From Bacteroidia bacterium (GTDB lineage: Bacteria > Bacteroidota > Bacteroidia > Bacteroidales > F082), in NCBI GenBank assembly GCA_021287165.1, contig JAJTAY010000011.1, positions 62,001-126,000 on the forward strand: a DNA stretch of 64,000 nucleotides, given 5' to 3'. Below, piece after piece: positions 44,437 to 52,417 of this stretch; the stretch's first letter is position 1; every line of letters begins with the position of its first letter. The position numbers and the translations under genes were made by a program. The notes under the pieces were generated by a model that was not told the DNA's origin, did not search any database, and was given only the letters and a program-made list of their open reading frames with translations.

Positions 44437-44536
44437 TCTTTTCCACTTTCGTCAAATAGAGCGGATACACTTCCGAGATGGTGAGCATTGCAATGCGCTC
44501 GTCAGTTGTGAGTGGCATAATGTATATGATTGTCAT
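44153..44536 (-). CDS. DUF2200 family protein (intact copy)
   Basis: The 127-residue cytoplasmic protein has the full family pattern: [89 protein letters not shown]. Function is unknown; family members are small single-domain proteins. Start is ATG 44536 or the internal ATG at 44518 ([12 protein letters not shown]). It converges on the dead 3' fragment of the prolyl oligopeptidase, repeating the arrangement seen at copy 1. Confidence 0.82.
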   Translation of the reverse strand: [127 protein letters not shown]

Positions 44537-45012
44537 TTAAAGTTGAACAATTTACGAAATAGCTAAAAATTAGAAAATGCAGGTCAATGTGAAGTGATAT
44601 AAAATAAGGCATTACATAGTGATCACGCAGTTAATGTGGCCTGAAACAGAACTTTACAAGTATTCCCGATTTGCAACCGCAACCCTGAATAATTCCTGTT
44701 TAACAAATCGTAGGATGCCCCCCAAATGAATCGAACAACTACGATTTTTCTCGCTTTAGCATTGGATTAATGGATTAATGGGTTTTTGGGGAGAGCAATT
44801 ATAGTTAATAAAATGTTAAAAATAATTATGGATGTTTATCCTTTTGATTCTAAATGATGTACCTTTATAGGTTGAAGGGGAGAGCTCTGATTAAACTTCA
44901 TTGAATCAGAAGCTGCTTTCTGTGGTTGGTCTTGTTGCGAACGCAGTTCGGTCTTTGTCAAAGGTTTTTGATTTCTACCTGGCTTTAAAAACCAAACCAA
45001 ATCATATCAACC
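44537..45012. other. 476-bp region between divergent DUF2200 and kelch-like genes
   Basis: It contains a -7-like box TACCTTTA at 44860-44867, which would give a 140-nt leader for the gene at 45013. The leader of the paralogue at 40734 is also long and preceded by a TAnnTTTA box. A short direct repeat, ATTAATGGATTAATGGG, lies near 44764. No further gene was found. Confidence 0.45.
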
Positions 45013-46314
45013 ATGAAAACCTTAATCAACCTTTTGTTTATTTCTTTTCTGGGCTTATTATCATTAAATGCCCAGCAGCGAATTACTTTGGCTGGTCAGG
45101 CACAAGCCACTGATGTTTCAAATCCGCAGAATAATGTTACGTATTTCTTTGGAGGACAGTCAGGCCCAACAAACTTTACAAACGTTCTTTACAAACTGGA
45201 TGGTACAGGGCAGCTACAGTTTGTTGAGCCGGACCTAACTTGCCCTCAACCAACACCCAGGGCCGGGGCCACTGCCTGGTTCGACAATGGTAGTCTGTAC
45301 ATTAGGGGAGGCTTTAATTCCACTGTCGGATGCATGGGCGATACCTGGGTATTCAATACCACTACAAAGTGCTGGGCTTTGCTGCTCACGGGCGATCCTT
45401 GTGTGGCCTATATGGCCTCAGTAAAGGTCCCAACCGACAATAAGGTGTACCTTGTTGGAGGCAGAAATGCTGCTGGCGAATCGTTACCGCACTTCTATTC
45501 GATGAATCTTGGAAATCCTGGTGCAGGCTATACAACGCTTCCTGCATTACCAGAGCCTCTTGCAGGACCGGCTGTTTTGCATAAGAATGGAAAAACACTT
45601 GTTTTTGGAGGGTTATGGCATGATTGGGACCCAAATACTCCTGGGAATCAGCCCAGCTACTCACAAAACATTTGGCGCTACAGCCCAACAGCCAAAGCAG
45701 GCTGGGATATGGTTCCTGCAACCGGAGAAATAATCGAATTGTACAGAATGGCATACACACAGGACCCATTGGGTAACTTCTTCTATGTTTTTGGTGGCAG
45801 AACATACAATTACACCACAAACAGCGAGTTTTTTTCCAATGGGATTTATAAATTCAATCTGAATACCAATGTTTGGACGAAAGTGCCTGTTAATCTTCCG
45901 GTCGCATTGGCTGATTTTACTGCCAGTTACCGTAGCCATACTGGTGGAAATGATACCATATACCTCATTGGCGGCCAGTTGCAGAACGGGACACTCTCGA
46001 ACACAAGCTATAAGTTCTCTGTGCTTGGCAACACGCTTACCCCGTTTGTGGTTACTTCTACACCGGAGATAACTGTTGAAAAGGCTGGACTCAGCATTTA
46101 TCCCAATCCAGGAACTGATATCATAAACTTTCAGTGCAAAGAGCCAATAAACGCGGCAAATCTTACATTCTACAACGCTTTTGGACAGCAAATGATAATT
46201 AATAAGGACTATTCTGGAACCTCTGTAAATGTTGTCGACTTCCCTGCTGGATTATACTTTGTGGAATTAGGTTTGCGCGATAAGACACTGAAAGCACGTT
46301 TCGTAAAAAAATAG
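45013..46314 (+). CDS. T9SS-exported kelch-like protein (paralogue without repeats)
   Basis: The 433-residue protein has a signal peptide (LINLLFISFLGLLSLNAQ). A kelch-type propeller follows (VTYFFGGQSGPTN, LYIRGGFNSTVGCMGDTW, VYLVGGRNAAGESLP, LVFGGLWHDWDPNTPGNQ, FYVFGGRTYNY, IYLIGGQLQNG). A type A T9SS domain (LSIYPNPGTDIINFQC, ending LKARFVKK) closes it. It aligns blade by blade with the protein at 40734 (WDPNTPGNQ / YDIDPNTPGNQ; ELYRMAYTQDP / ELYNMAYTQTP), so the two came from one ancestor. Its stop codon lies inside a terminator hairpin. Confidence 0.85.
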   Translation: MKTLINLLFISFLGLLSLNAQQRITLAGQAQATDVSNPQNNVTYFFGGQSGPTNFTNVLYKLDGTGQLQFVEPDLTCPQPTPRAGATAWFDNGSLYIRGGFNSTVGCMGDTWVFNTTTKCWALLLTGDPCVAYMASVKVPTDNKVYLVGGRNAAGESLPHFYSMNLGNPGAGYTTLPALPEPLAGPAVLHKNGKTLVFGGLWHDWDPNTPGNQPSYSQNIWRYSPTAKAGWDMVPATGEIIELYRMAYTQDPLGNFFYVFGGRTYNYTTNSEFFSNGIYKFNLNTNVWTKVPVNLPVALADFTASYRSHTGGNDTIYLIGGQLQNGTLSNTSYKFSVLGNTLTPFVVTSTPEITVEKAGLSIYPNPGTDIINFQCKEPINAANLTFYNAFGQQMIINKDYSGTSVNVVDFPAGLYFVELGLRDKTLKARFVKK

Positions 46315-46343
46315 CTGAATGTTTTTGTGCATTCAGCTATTTT
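46310..46343 (+). terminator. Terminator overlapping the stop codon of the kelch-like gene
   Basis: AATAGCTGAATG (46310-46321) pairs with CATTCAGCTATT (46330-46341). The TAG stop (46312-46314) is in the ascending arm. Confidence 0.75.
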
Positions 46344-46396
46344 GGGTTCCAGATATTCTAGCTGAACCTAAGAGAGGCGTATTAAACTGAAGGCAT

Positions 46397-47866
46397 CTAA
46401 TTCCAAACCAATGTAGCAACGGCTTTTGATGGAATGGAATAGGTGAAGAATCTGCTGCCCTGTTTCACAGTAAAAGTCTTGAAAGTGTTGTCGTAATTAC
46501 TAATTACCATAGCCTTCGATCCGTCAGTGTTTACAAACGCCACGGCTTCCATATTTGTAAGCGATTGCGCCCAAAGTGCCGAAACGCGACGAGCGCCGGG
46601 CCTGACGAACTTCGAAAAATGGCCTATGGAGTAATACTCCTCGTTGTAGGTGATTTGACCGGTGCTTTGGTTGATGGTAACAACCCCTCGACAATTGGGG
46701 CAGCCATTGTTGCGTGGCCCGTAGTATTCATCGAGGGCGATATTCCACATTAAGGAAGAGCGCGACCAGTTCAATGCCGTTCCGATGAAAATATTCCGCA
46801 TATACCACATCAGATTATCGCTAAAGTCTGTTGCCCAGGCTCCGCCGGAAATTTCTGTAAAGTGCAGTTCCCGGTCAGGATGGGCATTATGAACAGCCGA
46901 CATGGCCGAAACCTGTCCGCCATAGCCATGAAAGGCGCTGCCGGCGGTATAAGCTTTTGCCTGGGGATCGTTGAGGATATTAATCGAATAAGCGGTGTTG
47001 TCCCAGTTATGATCCCAGTTGATAATCTTAGTGGTTAGCCCAGCCTGAGCGAATTTAGGCCCGAGATGGTCGCGTATGAATATGAGCTGTTCTCCCGATT
47101 GCATCTCCATGCAGGGATATCCGGCGGTGAAATAAAGCGGTTCATTTTGCGGGGTAATGTGGGTAACGGTTATCCCCTTGCTGTTCATGGCCTGAATGTA
47201 TCGGACAAAATAATCAGCATAAACACTATAACAATCCTGTCGCAGCTTGCCACCCTTAAGACTATTGTTGGTCTTCATCCAGGCAGGCGGACTCCATGGC
47301 GAACCCATGATAAATAGTTGCGGCGCAATGCTTTTTGCCTGCTGCATTATCGGCACCACATCAAGGGTATCCTGACTCAGACTGAAGTATTGCAGCTGAA
47401 AATCGGTCTGGCCTGTAGGACGGTCATTGTAGGTGAAGTCGGACAACGAGAAATCGCTGGCGCCCATACTAAGTCTGACAAAACTCATCCCAATACCTTT
47501 CTCGGGATCAAATAATTTTTCGAGCAGGGCCTGGCGATTGGAGGCGTTGAGCACACGGTTGATCAGATATGCCGAAGAGCCTGTCATGGCGGCACCGTAA
47601 CCGTCAACGGTTTGCATCAAAACAGTTGTGTCAACGGTAATCAGAGGCCAGGTGCCATCGTGCTGGTTGATAATGGGTAAACCGGCCTCTTTGCTCAGCA
47701 GTTTCAGCTGATCACCCCGGGTAAGCCATACCTGTGCTGTAGGGCCAGTCGGGCCGGGTGGCTCTGGGTCGTCGGGCGGCGTGGTTTTATTGCAGGCCGG
47801 AGGCAGTAGTGAAGCCAGCAATAGCATGATAATCAAGCTAATCGACATTTGATTTGGAATTTTCAT
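46397..47866 (-). CDS. GH30 family glycoside hydrolase, lipoprotein
   Basis: The 489-residue protein has a lipobox (LLLASLLPPAC) and a proline-rich spacer, then the GH30 fold: VDGYGAAMTGSSAYLIN, GMSFVRLSMGASDFS, GSPWSPPAWMKTN. The acid/base Glu is in THITPQNEP and the nucleophile Glu in LHFTEISGG. A C-terminal beta-sandwich follows (VSALWAQSLTNMEAVAFVNTDGSK). Relatives include glucosylceramidases and beta-1,6-glucanases; in a beta-glucan locus, removal of beta-1,6 branches is the likely job. It is the last gene of the locus and lies beyond a terminator that follows susD, with a 60-nt gap. Confidence 0.88.
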   Translation of the reverse strand: MKIPNQMSISLIIMLLLASLLPPACNKTTPPDDPEPPGPTGPTAQVWLTRGDQLKLLSKEAGLPIINQHDGTWPLITVDTTVLMQTVDGYGAAMTGSSAYLINRVLNASNRQALLEKLFDPEKGIGMSFVRLSMGASDFSLSDFTYNDRPTGQTDFQLQYFSLSQDTLDVVPIMQQAKSIAPQLFIMGSPWSPPAWMKTNNSLKGGKLRQDCYSVYADYFVRYIQAMNSKGITVTHITPQNEPLYFTAGYPCMEMQSGEQLIFIRDHLGPKFAQAGLTTKIINWDHNWDNTAYSINILNDPQAKAYTAGSAFHGYGGQVSAMSAVHNAHPDRELHFTEISGGAWATDFSDNLMWYMRNIFIGTALNWSRSSLMWNIALDEYYGPRNNGCPNCRGVVTINQSTGQITYNEEYYSIGHFSKFVRPGARRVSALWAQSLTNMEAVAFVNTDGSKAMVISNYDNTFKTFTVKQGSRFFTYSIPSKAVATLVWN

Positions 47867-47883
47867 TGCGGCATTGTATTCAA

Positions 47884-47918
47884 AGAAAAATACCTCCGGC
47901 AGTGACTGCTGCCGGAGG
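47884..47918 (-). terminator. Terminator between susD (second pair) and GH30
   Basis: CCTCCGGCAG (47893-47902) and CTGCCGGAGG (47909-47918) form a 10-bp stem followed on the minus strand by TATTTTTCTTT. GH30 expression therefore depends on readthrough or on a promoter within 60 bp. Confidence 0.8.
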
Positions 47919-47926
47919 CAAATTGT

Positions 47927-49387
47927 TTAGTAACCCGGGTTTTGGGTAAGTTTAGTGTTGTTGTCAATCTCGCGCTGTGGGATAGGCCAAAGCAGTTTGT
48001 TTTGTGTAACATTATAGTTGAGCGGTGCATTATTGGGTCCGCGCACATTGTTCATAACTTCAATGGCGCGTCCGGTGCGTTTGAGGTCGTACCACCGGTG
48101 TCCTTCGAAAGCGAGCTCGAGACGGCGTTCTTTTTCGATGGCCAGTTTCATGGCGGCTTGCGTATTTGCTGTGGTTGGTGCCAGATTCACTCTGGCTCTG
48201 ATTTGGTTCACCAGCGCAGCAGCACCTTCAACATCTCCCTGGGCATTGAGTGCCTCGGCCTTGAGGAGCAAGATGTCGGCCAGTCGAAGCAGGATGAAAT
48301 TCTGTGAGCTTGGCATGGTAAAGTTGCGCCATTTGTTCACGAATGGATAGTTTACCTGTGGCCAGTAAGGATCGCTCCAACGGCCTGAAACATCGAGGAA
48401 TATGATGCTGGCGTTTTTGCGGATCTGGTCGTTTTCGGCATCGAAAGCAGCCACGAGGTCGTTGGAAGGCGTATTGAATTTTTTCCAGTCGAGGCCGCGA
48501 AACATGGTAGTACCCCAGTTTCCGCTCGAAGGTGTGCCTTCGTAGTTGATCTCAAAAATCGATTCGGCTGAGTTTTCGTTCTGGTTGTTCCATAGCATTT
48601 CGTAATCTGGAAGCAAGCTATAGCCCCCGGCAATGACGGCATTGCAATATTGCAGTACTTTGTCCCATTGCGGAGGTTGCATGCTAGCATATACTTTGGC
48701 CAGCATGGCATTGGCTGCGCCTCGCGTGGCGTAGCCTTTGTGCGGTGCTGTAGCTCGGGCGTGGTCGCGGGCAAGTTCAAAGTCCTTGATGATCTGTGCA
48801 TATACAGTATCAACTGAGGAACGGGCAGGGAACATAATGGGATAAATCTCCGGCAATATCTCAATACTCACGGTTTTGACTTCCTTGAGCTGAAGCGGAA
48901 CAGCACCCCAAAGCTGAACAGCTTGAAAATACATGAATCCACGTATCCATGCAGCCTCAGCCTTGATTTCCAGTTTACGGGCATCTGCCAAACCCGGTAC
49001 CTTGTCCACGTTGTTATATACCGAGTTGGCTTTGCCTATAGTGGCGTACAGGTAGGCCCAGTCGCGGCTTACATTGGTGTTCGTAGCGTCAATGTTGAAC
49101 TCGTCTATCTGAAAGTTCATGGGGTTGTCGGCACCAGCGTATGCATCATCCGACTGTGCATCGCCATTCACATAATAGTCGAGCGAGAAATACTCATTGC
49201 GAAAATCGGCATAAACCCCTGCCAGTGCTGCTTCAACCTCTGCCGGGCTTTTATAAAGTATGGAGTCGGCTGAGGTATTCGAAACCGCAATACTCTGTGA
49301 AACCGGTTTCAGGTCGAGAAAATCGTTGCAACCATTAAATGTTAGCATTGCAACGGCTGCCATTATGCTATAAATTAATCTCTTCAT
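47927..49387 (-). CDS. SusD/RagB family outer membrane glycan-binding lipoprotein (second pair)
   Basis: The 486-residue protein has a lipobox ending MLTFNGC (Cys at about 20), then NDFLDLKPVSQ. Tetratricopeptide-like helices (WIRGFMYFQAVQLWGAVPL) and the typical C-terminal block RLADILLLKAEALNAQGD...ALVNQIRARVNLAP and LEKERRLELAFEGHRWYDLKRTGRA complete the SusD pattern. It acts as the lid that binds glycan over the TonB-dependent SusC channel. It starts 12 bp after its susC partner. The length and motifs are normal. Confidence 0.94.
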   Translation of the reverse strand: MKRLIYSIMAAVAMLTFNGCNDFLDLKPVSQSIAVSNTSADSILYKSPAEVEAALAGVYADFRNEYFSLDYYVNGDAQSDDAYAGADNPMNFQIDEFNIDATNTNVSRDWAYLYATIGKANSVYNNVDKVPGLADARKLEIKAEAAWIRGFMYFQAVQLWGAVPLQLKEVKTVSIEILPEIYPIMFPARSSVDTVYAQIIKDFELARDHARATAPHKGYATRGAANAMLAKVYASMQPPQWDKVLQYCNAVIAGGYSLLPDYEMLWNNQNENSAESIFEINYEGTPSSGNWGTTMFRGLDWKKFNTPSNDLVAAFDAENDQIRKNASIIFLDVSGRWSDPYWPQVNYPFVNKWRNFTMPSSQNFILLRLADILLLKAEALNAQGDVEGAAALVNQIRARVNLAPTTANTQAAMKLAIEKERRLELAFEGHRWYDLKRTGRAIEVMNNVRGPNNAPLNYNVTQNKLLWPIPQREIDNNTKLTQNPGY

Positions 49388-49399
49388 AGGTGCAACGTA

Positions 49400-52324
49400 T
49401 TAGAGTTCAAGATTTAATCCAACAACGACCGAGCGCGATTGAGGATAGGTGCCGTAATCGATGCCCAATTCCACAGCGCTGTTGCCATATGCGTTCACTT
49501 CAGGGTCAAATCCGCTGTAGTTGGTCAAAGTAATCAGGTTACGTCCCGTAACGAAAAGTTGTAATCCCCTGATGCCTTTAAACTTATCCGCAGCAGTGAG
49601 CAGGTTGTACGACAGTGTAATCGATTTAAGGCGAACGTAGGAGCCATCTTCCACAAATCGGCTTGAATTTCGAACGTTGTTGATGTTGCCTGCTTTTGGG
49701 ATGTCGGTGATGTCGCCTGGTTTTTTCCAGCGTCGCAACACAGCAGTGCTTTGGTTCTTGCTGTCGAACATGCCCTCAAGGTCGATGCGGGTGGCGTTGT
49801 AGATATCGTTGCCGTAGCTGCCCTGAATGAACATATTGAGGTCGAAGCGTTTCCAGCTGAGGTTGTTGGTGAAGCCAAAAATAAAGTCCGGATTGGCATC
49901 GCCGATTATGGTGCGGTCGCCGGTATCAAAGATCTTATTGTTATTCAGGTCTTTGTAGTTCAATTTGCCGGTAGCCGGATCAACGCCGTCGGCCACATAT
50001 CCAAAGAATGAGCCAAGCGGAAGACCTACTTTAACAATGGCTACATCCTGGTTGTTGCTGTAAATACGGCCGAAATAATAGATGTCAGTGTATTCCAGTT
50101 TTTTCACCTCATTGCGGTTGAACGAAATATTGAAATCGGAGGTCCAGCGGATCTTTTTGTCAATATTTACGGTATTGAGGTTGAATTCGATACCGCGGTT
50201 TTCGATGCTACCGGCATTAGTTTGGATGGTAGTAATGGGCAAAGAGCTGGAAAGCTGTACGTTAAGTAGCACGTCGTCGGTACGTTTGATATATGCATCG
50301 GCAGTAAAGTTCATACGGTAGTTGAACATCGACAGATCAATACCAATATTCGACTGGGTTGTGGTTTCCCAGCGAAGGTCGGGATTGCCGTAGGTTACCT
50401 GCACCGACGAAGGTCCCGAGAGGGGAGTGGTGGGCGTGCGGCGGTAGTAGTTTACAAGTCCATAGCGGGCATAATTGGGAATGCCTTCCTGGTTACCATT
50501 TTTTCCCCATCCTCCGCGGAGTTTAAGATCGTCAATAAGCGTGACGCCCTGCATAAATTTTTCCGACGAAACGCGCCATCCGGCCGAGAAAGAGGGCATG
50601 GTGCCCCAGTGATGCGCCAGCTTCGACGATCCGTCGCGCCTAAGACTCATTGTCAGGTAGTAGCGCCCCGACCAGTCGTAGGCAGCCCTGCCGAAGAAGG
50701 ATGCCAGCGCCCATTCCTGAATATTCGTGCTGGCGGTGATATTGTTGGCAGCGTTTAGCGTACGGACGCTTTGATCGGACGGAAAGTCGGTGCCATAAAT
50801 GTATGAGTTGTTGCCTTTGTATTTCTGAATACTATTGCCTGCCAAGGCACTGATGTTGTGCTTTCCGAAGCTTTTGGCATATCCCACTGTGTTTTCCCAA
50901 AGCAGGGTAGTGTGGGTTGTTTTATCGGCCTGACCAATACCGTTATTCTGACGGCCAAAATTGGTTCGCACGGGGTCGAGGTAGTAATCCCATTGATGTG
51001 TGAGGAGGTCGGCGCCAAATTTTGAGGTCAAGGTAATATCCTTAACTGGCTTTGCTGTCAGGCTAAAATTGCCGAATACCTGGTTGTCAATGGACTGTTG
51101 ATCAGGACCTTCCATGTAAGCGATGGGGTGTTCCCATGAGGGCTGGAATGGATTGGGATCGTACCACCCACTGTTGTCCTTTTTGTAGATCGAGAGGAAA
51201 GGAGGTGTATTGAGTGCACTCATGATTACCCCTCCGCGGCCCGAACTGAGGTTATCAGGGGTGTCTTTGGTATTGAGGTGCATCACGTTGATGCTGGTAT
51301 TTACCTTCAGCCAGGGTTTTAGTTCGTTGTCGAGATTCATGCGCACAGTGTAGCGGTCGAACCTTGCCGGCTTCACGATTCCCTGATCCGAGAGCCATGT
51401 GGCTGAAACAAATTGCGAGGATTTATCTGTTCCTCCACTATACGACAGCTGATGAGTTTGAGTTGTTCCTGTTCCAAAAACAAGCCCGGGCCAATCGGTG
51501 TATTTCGTCATGGTTGGATCGATACTTCCGGGCATGATCTCGTTCATCAACTCGCGGTAAGATTTTGTGGAAAGCACGTCAATGCCTTTGCGCAACTGCG
51601 ACCAGCCGAGGTAGGTGTTGTAGCGAATTGTGCTTTCGCCAGCCTGACCTCTTTTAGTTGTGATGATTACCACGCCATTTGCTGCGCGTGCGCCATAAAT
51701 AGCTGCCGATGATGCGTCCTTAAGCACGCTCATGCTTTGAATATCACCGGGATTGATGCTGCGTATATCGGTTGTCGGCACACCATCCACAACATAGAGG
51801 GGTTCGTTGCCGGCCAGCACGGAGGTGGCGCCGCGCACGCGCACCGCAAGTCCTGCACCGGGTTTACCCGAAGGCTGATACACTTGTACTCCGGCGGCTT
51901 TGCCCTGAAGTGCTTCGGCGGCCGATATAAGAGGGCGATTGCGCATTTCTTTATCGTCAACCACGGCCACTGCCGTTGTCAGGTCTTTCTTTTTCTGTGT
52001 TCCGTAGCCGATTACCACTACTTCGCTCAGCTGCGCTATATCTTCCTGCATGGTTACGTCGATGCGCGTGCGCCCGCCCACGGATATCACCTGTTCAATA
52101 TAGCCTATATAGCTGAATCTCAGGCTCGCATTGCGCGGTGCCGATATTTCGAACTGCCCGTCGATGGCTGTAATTGTGCCCTTGGCTGTGCCTTCAATAA
52201 TTATGGTTACACCCGGGAGAGGGCTTCCTTGAGCATCGCTGACAATACCCCTGACAGTGATTTCCTGGGAGAAAGTCACTAACGGCAGAAGAAATAAGTA
52301 AATGAATGCCAGATATTTTCGCAT
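49400..52324 (-). CDS. SusC/RagA family TonB-dependent outer membrane transporter (second pair)
   Basis: The 974-residue protein imports oligosaccharides across the outer membrane using TonB energy. The signal peptide is YLAFIYLFLLPLVTFSQ. A carboxypeptidase-like domain follows (ITVRGIVSDAQGSPLPGVTIIIEG), then the TonB box/plug (VVVIGYGTQKKKDLTTAVAVV, ASSAAIYGARAANGVVIITTKRG, the SusC hallmark) and a 22-strand barrel ending PQSRSVVVGLNLEL. The frame is open to 52360, but ATG 52324 begins the signal peptide. A terminator lies upstream (52366-52398), so this pair probably has its own promoter. Confidence 0.95.
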   Translation of the reverse strand: MRKYLAFIYLFLLPLVTFSQEITVRGIVSDAQGSPLPGVTIIIEGTAKGTITAIDGQFEISAPRNASLRFSYIGYIEQVISVGGRTRIDVTMQEDIAQLSEVVVIGYGTQKKKDLTTAVAVVDDKEMRNRPLISAAEALQGKAAGVQVYQPSGKPGAGLAVRVRGATSVLAGNEPLYVVDGVPTTDIRSINPGDIQSMSVLKDASSAAIYGARAANGVVIITTKRGQAGESTIRYNTYLGWSQLRKGIDVLSTKSYRELMNEIMPGSIDPTMTKYTDWPGLVFGTGTTQTHQLSYSGGTDKSSQFVSATWLSDQGIVKPARFDRYTVRMNLDNELKPWLKVNTSINVMHLNTKDTPDNLSSGRGGVIMSALNTPPFLSIYKKDNSGWYDPNPFQPSWEHPIAYMEGPDQQSIDNQVFGNFSLTAKPVKDITLTSKFGADLLTHQWDYYLDPVRTNFGRQNNGIGQADKTTHTTLLWENTVGYAKSFGKHNISALAGNSIQKYKGNNSYIYGTDFPSDQSVRTLNAANNITASTNIQEWALASFFGRAAYDWSGRYYLTMSLRRDGSSKLAHHWGTMPSFSAGWRVSSEKFMQGVTLIDDLKLRGGWGKNGNQEGIPNYARYGLVNYYRRTPTTPLSGPSSVQVTYGNPDLRWETTTQSNIGIDLSMFNYRMNFTADAYIKRTDDVLLNVQLSSSLPITTIQTNAGSIENRGIEFNLNTVNIDKKIRWTSDFNISFNRNEVKKLEYTDIYYFGRIYSNNQDVAIVKVGLPLGSFFGYVADGVDPATGKLNYKDLNNNKIFDTGDRTIIGDANPDFIFGFTNNLSWKRFDLNMFIQGSYGNDIYNATRIDLEGMFDSKNQSTAVLRRWKKPGDITDIPKAGNINNVRNSSRFVEDGSYVRLKSITLSYNLLTAADKFKGIRGLQLFVTGRNLITLTNYSGFDPEVNAYGNSAVELGIDYGTYPQSRSVVVGLNLEL

Positions 52325-52365
52325 GTTTAGTTCCGGTCTTTTAATTGAGTTGATCAGCAATCATT

Positions 52366-52398
52366 AAAAACAGGAGGGGACATTCCCCTCCTGTTTTA
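52366..52398 (-). terminator. Terminator between the PKD gene and the second susC
   Basis: ACAGGAGGGGA and TCCCCTCCTGT form an 11-bp stem with loop CAT, flanked by A- and T-runs. It divides the locus into two transcription segments. Confidence 0.82.
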
Positions 52399-52417
52399 TA
52401 AATAAGTACAAGCAGTT

